Origin: Clostridia bacterium
GTDB lineage: Bacteria; Bacillota; Clostridia; Christensenellales; HGM11417
DNA length: 5,288 nt
Reading direction: 5' to 3'
Assembly (NCBI GenBank): GCA_028700355.1
Contig: JAQVSX010000063.1
Location: 1-5,288 of the forward strand
In this document: one piece after another, positions 1-4,871 of the stretch
Layout of the letters: every line of letters begins with the position of its first letter
Position numbering within the stretch: position 1 is the first letter of the stretch
The notes under the pieces: generated by a model
Database searches by the model: none
What the model was told of the DNA's origin: nothing
The model's input: only the letters and a program-made list of their open reading frames with translations
Program-made: the position numbers and the translations under genes

Positions 1-11
1 TCTTCAGATCT
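1..11. other. probable sequencing-adapter remnant at contig edge
   Basis: The first 11 bases, TCTTCAGATCT, match the inner end of the Illumina adapter (TCTTCCGATCT) at 10 of 11 positions. The MreB-like reading frame loses its invariant DIGGGT motif exactly where this match begins. I infer an untrimmed adapter or low-quality contig end rather than native sequence. Confidence 0.55.
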
Positions 12-490
12 CCGATATCGATAACCATAGAGCCGTTCGAGCTGTAAATATCGAGGCCTGCACCTATTCCGCCGGCTTTTACCTCTTCCTCAATAAACAC
101 ATCGGGAACACCCAATTTATGAGCAAGGTCTATCATAGCGTCTCTTTCAATCTGTGTAACTTCACTCGGGCAGCAAATAAGACATGTCGCTTCTTTTAAT
201 ACGATATCTGTTTTTTCTGCTTTTTTCAAAGCTATTTCTATTAATTTTTTGGCTGCTTCCATATCGGAAATAACACCTTGGTTAAGAGGGCTTACTATAC
301 GTATGCCTTTATGGTTTCTTCCTATCATTTGAGCAGCGCAATTACCTACCGCTATTACTTCATTTGTATAATAATCCAAAGCAATAACAGAAGCTTCGTT
401 GAATATTATTCCTTCTCCTTCAACATAAACAATAAGATTAGTGGTTCCTAAGTCTATACCTATTCTTGTATTTTTTGATTTGTTAGCCAT
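1..490 (-). CDS. MreB-like actin-family protein, third tandem paralog (3' end cut off)
   Basis: This is the N-terminal 163 residues of an MreB/Mbl-family bacterial actin, read from ATG at 490. Visible motifs are the phosphate-1 loop DLGTTN (residues 13-18), a divergent 'GVISD' segment (about 72-76), CCPSEVT (106-112) and the loop EEEVKAGGIGAG (134-145), which corresponds to IEEPxAAAIGAG in classical MreB. The start is supported by an AGGTGA ribosome binding site at 495-500 that touches the stop codon of the preceding gene, 11 bases away, so the two are probably co-translated. The reading breaks at the left edge. After VIDIG the family has GGT, but the sequence reads GDLK, where bases 1-11 look like an adapter remnant, so the last three residues are probably not real. 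Family knowledge: MreB polymers under the membrane guide wall synthesis. Whether this divergent copy does so is not known. NEAS replaces the common NEPS. Confidence 0.88.
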   Translation of the reverse strand, partial: MANKSKNTRIGIDLGTTNLIVYVEGEGIIFNEASVIALDYYTNEVIAVGNCAAQMIGRNHKGIRIVSPLNQGVISDMEAAKKLIEIALKKAEKTDIVLKEATCLICCPSEVTQIERDAMIDLAHKLGVPDVFIEEEVKAGGIGAGLDIYSSNGSMVIDIGDLK

Positions 491-501
491 ATTATCACCT
501 C

Positions 502-1515
502 TTATAACTGCATAGGATTAACAAGGTAATCCCCACGGTTTTTCAATAAATATTTCGCCCCTTCTGCAACGCAGGTAAACGGATTTTTAGCAATTCTTAC
601 GGGTACTTGTATACGCTTCCAAATAAAGTCTTCTATGCCTTTAATCATAGAACCGCCGCCTGTAAGGAGCAAGCCGTTTTCGTAAATGTCAGCAGACAGT
701 TCAGGAGGAGTATCTTTAAGAACAGCAGTTATGAGCTTTACAATTTCTGTGTAAGTAGGCACTAAAATTCTGCGGACATCTTCACTGGTTATCTCTACAT
801 ATTTAGGTATGCCTCTTACGATATCTCTTCCTGCGTAACGGATAGTGGTTAGCGGAGCATTATCACGAAGGTCAGCTAATTCAATCTTGCATTTTTCACT
901 GGTAAGCTCGCCTATTTCTACCTTATAATCCTTTTTAATTTGTTTCATTATTTCGGCATCAATATAATTGCCGGACATTCTGATTGTTCGTGAAAGAACT
1001 ATGTCTCCGAAAGAAAGCACTCCCACGTCGGCTGTACCGCCGCCTATATCTACAATCATAACGCCTTTTGACTTAAATATTTCAAGTCCCGCGCCAAGCG
1101 CACCCGCTTTTATTTCTTCTTCAATAAAGATATCTTTTATGCCGAGATTATTCGCAAGCTCTATCATGATATCTCTTTCTATTTTTGTTACCTCTGACGG
1201 ACAGCACATTACCGTAGACGAATTTGATAATTCTTTTTCGGTTATGTTCTGCACTTTGTTAAATACGTATGTAAGCAATTCCTTTGCGGCATACATATCG
1301 CTTATAACGCCGTTTTTCAAAGGCTTGATTACAGATATTTTACTGTGTACTTTGCCTATCATTCTGTGAGCATCAATACCTGCAGCTACAATCTTTCCGC
1401 TTTCCTGATCAAACGCCACAACGGAAGGTTCATTAAATATGATGCCTTTTTTTTCAAGATAAACAAGCAAGTTTGCTGTCCCTAAATCTATACCTAATCC
1501 TATTTTTTCAGCCAT
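502..1515 (-). CDS. MreB-like actin-family protein, second tandem paralog
   Basis: A complete 337-residue MreB/Mbl-family actin, within the usual family length of about 330-350. ATP-site elements appear in order: phosphate-1 DLGTAN (10-15), NEPSVVA (28-34), the loop IEEEIKAGALGAG (131-143), phosphate-2 DIGGGTAD (156-163), AGRDIVRGIP (228-237), PPELSADI (270-277) and the adenosine motif LTGGGS (284-289). The proline and alanine of the classical EEPxAA loop are replaced by Glu and Lys, as in both neighbours. No N-terminal amphipathic extension precedes the actin fold. ATG 1515 is chosen because AAGGAGGG lies at 1520-1527, directly after the stop of the upstream paralog; the intergenic gap is 12 bases. 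By eye it resembles the third paralog more than the first (CCPSEVT-x-IERD, FIEEE and GAGL are shared). It should polymerise with ATP at the membrane, but its partner and wall role are inferred only from the family. mreC and mreD are absent nearby. Confidence 0.92.
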   Translation of the reverse strand: MAEKIGLGIDLGTANLLVYLEKKGIIFNEPSVVAFDQESGKIVAAGIDAHRMIGKVHSKISVIKPLKNGVISDMYAAKELLTYVFNKVQNITEKELSNSSTVMCCPSEVTKIERDIMIELANNLGIKDIFIEEEIKAGALGAGLEIFKSKGVMIVDIGGGTADVGVLSFGDIVLSRTIRMSGNYIDAEIMKQIKKDYKVEIGELTSEKCKIELADLRDNAPLTTIRYAGRDIVRGIPKYVEITSEDVRRILVPTYTEIVKLITAVLKDTPPELSADIYENGLLLTGGGSMIKGIEDFIWKRIQVPVRIAKNPFTCVAEGAKYLLKNRGDYLVNPMQL

Positions 1516-1527
1516 AATTCCCTCCTT

Positions 1528-2559
1528 TTAATAATCGCCGTAATAATGTTCTCTTTCTATCTTTAACAAGCTCTTAGTGCCGTCAACAACTGCATTGATA
1601 GGCGACGAGGCTATTTTAACATTAATTTTTACTATTTCCTCGAAGTACTCTCTTACGCCTTTAATTAATGCTCCTCCGCCTGTTATAGTGATTCCGTTGT
1701 CAACTAAATCACCTGATAGTTCAGGAGGCATTATTTCCAGTGTTGATATTAATGTTGATTTGATAGATTCGAAACATTCAAGCATTATTTTTCTGATTTC
1801 TTTTGCGCCAACCACTGCCATACGCGGCAATCCTGAAATCAAATCACGGCCCATTGCGTTATAGGTAAGCACATTTTCTTCTTCATCGCAGGGCAAATCG
1901 CCTACAAGTGAAGCAAGTTTGATTTTGATTTTTTCCGCAGTCTGAAGACCTATTTCAAGCTTATGCTTGTCTTTCAGGTGATGCATAATCTGCTTATCGA
2001 AAAAATCCCCCGCAACCTTGGTTGACTTAGACAAAACAACATCACCGAGTGATATAACTCCGATATTGGTTGTCCCTCCGCCTATATCTATAACCAGATT
2101 GCCGATTGGCGTATATATGTTTATACCGCCGCCAATTGCCGAAGCTTTAATTTCTTCCTCAATCTTGGTACGTTGTACGCCCAGTTCGTTCCCAAGTTTG
2201 ATTATAGCTTCTTTTTCCGTAGCCGTTATTTCCGAAGGCATACATAATAATAGTTTATGTATACTCTGCACGCCACCGGGTAATAACTTGTCAAAGGTGA
2301 AATCCAATATTTCACGTATCATTTCAATATCGGAAATCACACCGCCTTTTAGAGGTTTGATAACCTCTACCTTGTCATGCACCTTTCCCACCAGTTCCGC
2401 TGCTTCATTACCGACAGCTACTACTTTTTGAGTAGCCTTATCAATAGCGATAATTGACGGTTCTTTAAACACTACTCCTCTGCCTTCAATATAAATCAGA
2501 AGATTTGATGTTCCGAGGTCCACGCCTACATTAATTTTACCATTATCTTTTTCAGCCAT
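1528..2559 (-). CDS. MreB-like actin-family protein, first gene of the tandem operon
   Basis: A complete 343-residue MreB/Mbl-family actin and the first gene of the leftward operon. Motifs are phosphate-1 DLGTSN (14-19), KEPSIIA (32-38), KPLKGGVISD (68-77), CMPSEIT (106-112), the loop IEEEIKASAIGGG (133-145), phosphate-2 DIGGGTTN (158-165), MGRDLISGLP (236-245), PPELSGDL (278-285) and TGGGAL (293-298). All nucleotide-contact motifs are intact, so ATP binding is expected. The EEP proline of classical MreB is Glu136, followed by Lys138. It ends in an aromatic and acidic tail (HYYGDY) not shared with the second paralog. The start at 2559 is supported by AGGAGGG at 2564-2570, four bases upstream. 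Expression probably depends on the leader at 2560-2920, which holds a GEMM-I riboswitch, a terminator and two promoters. A role in cell shape or a specialised cytoskeleton is inferred from the family. It could also be called Mbl or MreBH; no orthology can be settled from the sequence alone. Confidence 0.93.
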   Translation of the reverse strand: MAEKDNGKINVGVDLGTSNLLIYIEGRGVVFKEPSIIAIDKATQKVVAVGNEAAELVGKVHDKVEVIKPLKGGVISDIEMIREILDFTFDKLLPGGVQSIHKLLLCMPSEITATEKEAIIKLGNELGVQRTKIEEEIKASAIGGGINIYTPIGNLVIDIGGGTTNIGVISLGDVVLSKSTKVAGDFFDKQIMHHLKDKHKLEIGLQTAEKIKIKLASLVGDLPCDEEENVLTYNAMGRDLISGLPRMAVVGAKEIRKIMLECFESIKSTLISTLEIMPPELSGDLVDNGITITGGGALIKGVREYFEEIVKINVKIASSPINAVVDGTKSLLKIEREHYYGDY

Positions 2560-2563
2560 ATAG

Positions 2564-2598
2564 CCCTCCTATGTATTTATATTAGTTATTCTATAGGA
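2564..2598 (-). promoter_or_regulatory. possible hairpin covering the ribosome binding site of the first MreB-like gene
   Basis: On the minus strand TCCTAT (2598-2593) is the exact complement of ATAGGA (2572-2567). The second arm overlaps the Shine-Dalgarno sequence AGGAGGG (2564-2570). The loop is 20 bases and AT-rich, so the 6-bp stem is weak. It may modestly limit ribosome access or mean nothing. Confidence 0.25.
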
Positions 2599-2607
2599 AA
2601 CAAATTA

Positions 2608-2637
2608 ATTATAAGGGAAATCTGTTTTTTTAGACAA
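2608..2637 (-). promoter_or_regulatory. second sigma-A-like promoter of the MreB-like operon, downstream of the terminator
   Basis: Minus-strand -10 TATAAT (2613-2608) is a perfect match and lies 18 bases after TTGTCT (2637-2632), a 4-of-6 match to the -35 consensus. Transcription would begin near 2601, about 40 bases before the start codon at 2559. The -35 overlaps the U-tract of the leader terminator. If active, it gives the operon expression that bypasses the riboswitch. Confidence 0.5.
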
Positions 2638-2668
2638 AAAAAGCGTCCCCTAATAATATTAAGGACGC
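2636..2668 (-). terminator. intrinsic terminator in the leader of the MreB-like operon
   Basis: On the minus strand GCGTCC (2668-2663) pairs with GGACGC (2648-2643), with further G-U and A-U pairing inside, and is followed directly by seven T residues (2642-2636). No U-tract follows on the plus strand, so it acts leftward. It sits about 125 bases after the GEMM-I aptamer and about 75 bases before the first MreB-like start codon. The gene further upstream has its own terminator at 3045-3083, so this second one is most simply the expression platform of the riboswitch. Confidence 0.78.
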
Positions 2669-2790
2669 ATTAACAGAATACTTTTTTAACCATAATAAAA
2701 TAAAAACAATAAGCACATAAATATTAAAAAAATTCAATAACAAACGTTAATGATATTCTTTAATTTTTATAATATTTAATTATGATAATA
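2669..2790 (-). other. AT-rich linker between aptamer and terminator
   Basis: About 120 bases of very AT-rich leader with no credible gene. The longest start-to-stop run I could see with a plausible ATG is about ten codons without a ribosome binding site. It would let the aptamer and the distant terminator communicate by refolding. I see no clear conserved motif inside it. Confidence 0.45.
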
Positions 2791-2880
2791 AAATATCTGC
2801 AACCCAGCCGACATAGATAAAATCTTTAGTCCCGTGGCTTTGCGCGACTTATGTTTCCATAAGCTTGCCCTAATATTAGA
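2791..2880 (-). ncRNA. GEMM-I (cyclic-di-GMP-I) riboswitch aptamer
   Basis: Read leftward, the RNA has the hallmarks of the GEMM-I class in order. These are AGGGCAA (2871-2865), a perfect 6-bp stem closed by a GAAA tetraloop (2863-2848, loop 2857-2854), CGCAAAGCC (2844-2836), CGGGACTAAAG (2834-2824) as the receptor side, then TATG, GGC and GGGTTGC (2806-2800), and a closing P1 strand ATATT (2796-2792) that pairs with AATAT (2877-2873). The position equivalent to G20 of the Vibrio Vc2 aptamer is G (2869). The intercalating A47 equivalent is A2841 and the C92 equivalent is the C of TTGC (2799). The G at position 20 favours cyclic-di-GMP over the cGAMP-type variant, which has A there. It begins within about 5-10 bases of the predicted transcription start and lies upstream of a terminator and the MreB-like operon. 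Ligand and direction of control are inferred. Confidence 0.85.
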
Positions 2881-2891
2881 TTATTAAGAAA

Positions 2892-2920
2892 ATGATATCA
2901 TAAACAATTCCCCTTGTCAA
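2892..2920 (-). promoter_or_regulatory. near-consensus sigma-A promoter driving the riboswitch leader
   Basis: Minus-strand TTGACA (2920-2915, perfect -35), a 17-base spacer, and TATCAT (2897-2892, 5 of 6 for the -10). The predicted transcription start is near 2885, so the transcript opens almost directly with the aptamer. This spacing supports both the promoter and the riboswitch call. Confidence 0.82.
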
Positions 2921-3044
2921 TAGTTATTTAAAATTTTTTGTATTATTTAGTTTTTTTTGTAATAAATACACTTTTATTGACATATTTTGCTAATTTTGCT
3001 TAAGTTGCAGATATTAATGAAAAAATCGTTATAGTTATTTCATT
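2921..3044. other. AT-rich gap between the Bax-inhibitor terminator and the riboswitch promoter
   Basis: No gene is visible. It holds a 9-bp inverted repeat, TTAATGAAA (3014-3022) and TTTCATTAA (3038-3046), with a 15-base loop. It also holds GTTGCAGATATT (3004-3015), which is repeated in the opposite orientation at the 3' end of the aptamer (2792-2803). A plus-strand TTGACA near 2977 lacks a good -10 partner. Confidence 0.4.
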
Positions 3045-3083
3045 AAAAAACAAAAAACTGCCCGAATTTTTTCAGACAGTTTT
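3045..3083 (-). terminator. intrinsic terminator of the Bax-inhibitor-1-like gene
   Basis: A 13-bp stem with two G-U pairs, AAAACTGTCTGAA (3083-3071) against TTCGGGCAGTTTT (3066-3054), with a four-base loop, runs into two T-rich stretches on the minus strand (3057-3045). It begins 25 bases after the stop codon at 3108. The plus strand also has T-rich sequence after the stem, so it may work in both directions. Confidence 0.85.
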
Positions 3084-3107
3084 TAATTTATTTTTGTTTA
3101 ACTGAAA

Positions 3108-3860
3108 TTATCTTCTTGAAGCGATTTTTGAAAACAGCCTTAAAAATTCAAGGTACAGCCATACAAGTGTTATCAGTAAGCCAAATGCGGCTACCCATTC
3201 ATACCTTTTGTCCATTCCGTTTTCTACCACTTCGGTTATTCTGTTTAAATCAAACAATATCATAAGCGATGCAAGTATTACCATAATAACGGAAATACCT
3301 ATTGATAAACTGCTGTTGCCGTATAATAAAAGATGTATAGAAGGGAAAATAAACCCAAGCAGTAACATCAATATTTGAGTTACCAACACACCTATAAGTG
3401 CGGAAAGCATAAATCTCTTAAAAAATGCGCCGACGCGTATTATGCCCGTAAAATACAATACTGACATTACGAGAAGTACTGTTACGGTGCTTATAAGCGC
3501 TGCAAATACTACTCCCTGATAGGCAGATTCCAGTATTAACGATATAAAGCCCATAGAAAGCCCCTGAAAAACAGCGTATAATGTGCCTGCTACGGGAGTG
3601 GTGCTCGGCTTGAAAATAGCCACCATAGAACAGATAAAAGCTATAATAGGAACAGCTATCAAAAGCACAATACCCGTTTCGGGATTTGTCGAGAAAAAAT
3701 TTACAGCGAGTACAAAGCAGGCAATTGCCGCAATCAATGTAATAAATACAAAATATAAAGACTTAAATGCAACTCCGCTATATGTTGCCCTTGCTCCTTC
3801 AGACTGATAGCCATAGCTCGATAATTTGTTTATGGCGGGATTTGAATAACGGTAAGCCAT
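3108..3860 (-). CDS. Bax inhibitor-1/YccA-family seven-helix membrane protein
   Basis: A 250-residue integral membrane protein. A short polar N-terminus with the SNPAINKL motif (6-13) precedes about seven hydrophobic helices, roughly 32-54, 63-83, 88-110, 115-140, 148-172, 185-204 and 221-243. The N-terminal SNPA motif and the C-terminal stretch YEWVAAFGLLITLVWLYLE fit the bacterial BaxI_1-type branch (PF12811) of the wider TMBIM/BI-1 superfamily. Related proteins such as Bacillus YetJ act as pH-sensitive calcium leak channels with an aspartate pair. Here Asp204 is kept, and the acidic residue in the last helix is Glu238, so channel activity is only a guess. ATG 3860 is backed by AAGGAG at 3871-3876, 10 bases upstream. 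It is a single-gene unit with its own extended -10 promoter (3901-3909) and terminator (3045-3083). It is divergent from the HAD gene and has no obvious functional link to the MreB-like operon. Confidence 0.9.
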   Translation of the reverse strand: MAYRYSNPAINKLSSYGYQSEGARATYSGVAFKSLYFVFITLIAAIACFVLAVNFFSTNPETGIVLLIAVPIIAFICSMVAIFKPSTTPVAGTLYAVFQGLSMGFISLILESAYQGVVFAALISTVTVLLVMSVLYFTGIIRVGAFFKRFMLSALIGVLVTQILMLLLGFIFPSIHLLLYGNSSLSIGISVIMVILASLMILFDLNRITEVVENGMDKRYEWVAAFGLLITLVWLYLEFLRLFSKIASRR

Positions 3861-3900
3861 ATTTCTTATTCTCCTTATAACAATTTTCTTTATTTTTTTT

Positions 3901-3909
3901 ATTATACCA
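3901..3909 (-). promoter_or_regulatory. extended -10 promoter of the Bax-inhibitor-1-like gene
   Basis: Minus-strand TGGTATAAT (3909-3901) is a perfect -10 with a TGn extension. The upstream -35 is poor (ATAGCA at about 18 bases), which is usual for extended -10 promoters. A perfect 7-bp AT dyad (3911-3925) lies in the spacer. Confidence 0.6.
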
Positions 3910-3910
3910 T

Positions 3911-3925
3911 ATTATTTTAAATAAT
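3911..3925. repeat. AT-only inverted repeat in the Bax-inhibitor promoter spacer
   Basis: ATTATTT (3911-3917), one base, AAATAAT (3919-3925): a perfect 7-bp dyad directly upstream of the extended -10. The same half-sites appear at the divergent promoter (4014-4032) with a three-base gap. It could be an operator, but AT-rich DNA produces such dyads by chance. Confidence 0.3.
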
Positions 3926-3987
3926 GCTATAAATAAATCATAATATACATATTTGTCTGTTAAAATCGATACACTCATTTGTATTAT

Positions 3988-4016
3988 TTGCAATATATTT
4001 TAATATAAAGTATAAT
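3988..4016 (+). promoter_or_regulatory. sigma-A promoter of the HAD phosphatase-hprK operon
   Basis: TTGCAA (3988-3993, 4 of 6), a 17-base spacer and TATAAT (4011-4016, perfect). The start site is predicted near 4023, about 26 bases before the ATG at 4049. An AT-only inverted repeat covers the -10 and the start site. Confidence 0.72.
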
Positions 4017-4034
4017 TATTTTAGAAATAATTAT
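4012..4034 (+). repeat. perfect 10-bp inverted repeat over the -10 and start site of the HAD-hprK promoter
   Basis: ATAATTATTT (4012-4021), TAG, AAATAATTAT (4025-4034). The arms are exact complements and cover the -10 element and the predicted transcription start, which is where a repressor would bind. All-AT composition makes chance a real alternative. Confidence 0.4.
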
Positions 4035-4048
4035 CAGGAGCTTTTTAT

Positions 4049-4858
4049 ATGCGTTATCCTCTTGTCGCAACAGATATGGACGGTACACTGCTTAGCAGTA
4101 GCCTAAATATTAGTGCTTATACCAAAAGCGTTATCGGCAGGTATCGCAAAAAAGGCGGAACCTTTATAGTTTCGACGGGGAGAATGTACGCTTCATTTTA
4201 CAATACAGCTGTGCGCTTAGGCATTGCAGACGGCCTTGTAATCGCTTTTCAGGGAGCATATATAAAGGATATGAGAGACGACAGTCTGTTATACCATAAA
4301 ACCCTGCCTAATGAAACCGCCTTGAAGGTGCTTAGGGCGCTTGAAAAAGAAAATGTAGCTTTGCAAATTTATTTTGACGATAAGCTGTTTGTAAAAGAGC
4401 GCACCAAAGAAACTGAAATGTACGAGAAGGCTTGCGAAATCAAAGCGTATGAATTAAAGCAGACTCTTTCAGATTATGTCGGCAATAACAATATAGCCCC
4501 TACTAAAATATTGGCTTTTTCCGAGGAACAAAAGGTTAAACATCTTAATCAAAAATACCCTCCCTTATACGGCGGAGAGGCAGAATTTCATATTTCTCGG
4601 CCATATTTTTTTGAGGTAGTTGCAAAAGGCTCTGACAAGGGCAGTGCAGTAGATTATTTATGCCGTAAAATGGGGCTTACCGCCGACGATGTAATAACCT
4701 TCGGCGACAATTATAACGATGTATCTATGCTTAAATACGCAAACCTTTCCTTTGCAGTCGAAAATGCAAATGATGCCGCAAAAGCTGCCGCAAAGCATAT
4801 CTGCCCTTCCAACGATGAGGACGGCGTTGCTAAAATGATAGAAAAATATTGTCTATAA
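4049..4858 (+). CDS. Cof-type HAD-IIB family phosphatase
   Basis: A 269-residue haloacid-dehalogenase hydrolase of the Cof/YidA type, about the usual length. Motif I is DMDGT (9-13), with nucleophile Asp9 and acid/base Asp11. Motif II is STGR (42-45), with Thr43 or Ser42 binding phosphate. The C2-type cap lies between motifs II and III (about 80-190), with FQGAYI (68-73) before it. Motif III is Lys197 in SDKGSA, and motif IV is GDNYND (219-224). The complete catalytic set indicates a cytoplasmic Mg-dependent phosphatase. Substrates in this family are mostly sugar phosphates, nucleotides or flavin and PLP phosphates, and none can be assigned here. The start is chosen from AGGAG at 4036-4040, eight bases upstream of ATG 4049. 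hprK follows after 13 bases on the same strand with no terminator, so the pair is likely co-transcribed. A link to sugar metabolism is suggested by that neighbour but is not shown. Confidence 0.93.
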   Translation: MRYPLVATDMDGTLLSSSLNISAYTKSVIGRYRKKGGTFIVSTGRMYASFYNTAVRLGIADGLVIAFQGAYIKDMRDDSLLYHKTLPNETALKVLRALEKENVALQIYFDDKLFVKERTKETEMYEKACEIKAYELKQTLSDYVGNNNIAPTKILAFSEEQKVKHLNQKYPPLYGGEAEFHISRPYFFEVVAKGSDKGSAVDYLCRKMGLTADDVITFGDNYNDVSMLKYANLSFAVENANDAAKAAAKHICPSNDEDGVAKMIEKYCL

Positions 4859-4871
4859 TAAAGAGGTTTTT

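Noticed and set aside
968..1369. Plus-strand open frame of 133 codons inside the second MreB-like gene
   Set aside because: Antisense shadow of a clear actin-family gene; no ribosome binding site and no recognisable domain.
1577..2431. Two plus-strand open frames opposite the first MreB-like gene
   Set aside because: Antisense shadows; the minus-strand gene explains the coding signal.
2791..2880. cGAMP-type (GEMM-Ib) riboswitch as an alternative
   Set aside because: The position equivalent to G20 is G, not A, which favours cyclic-di-GMP; mixed specificity cannot be excluded without binding data.
2975..3006. Possible plus-strand promoter (TTGACA near 2977)
   Set aside because: The element at -10 distance matches only about half of the consensus, and no gene or RNA structure follows on that strand.
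3583..3807. Plus-strand open frame opposite the Bax-inhibitor gene
   Set aside because: Antisense shadow with no start signal.
3799..3993. Minus-strand 64-codon frame overlapping the start of the Bax-inhibitor gene
   Set aside because: It covers the gene's promoter and ribosome binding site, its composition reflects AT-rich intergenic DNA, and it has no ribosome binding site of its own.
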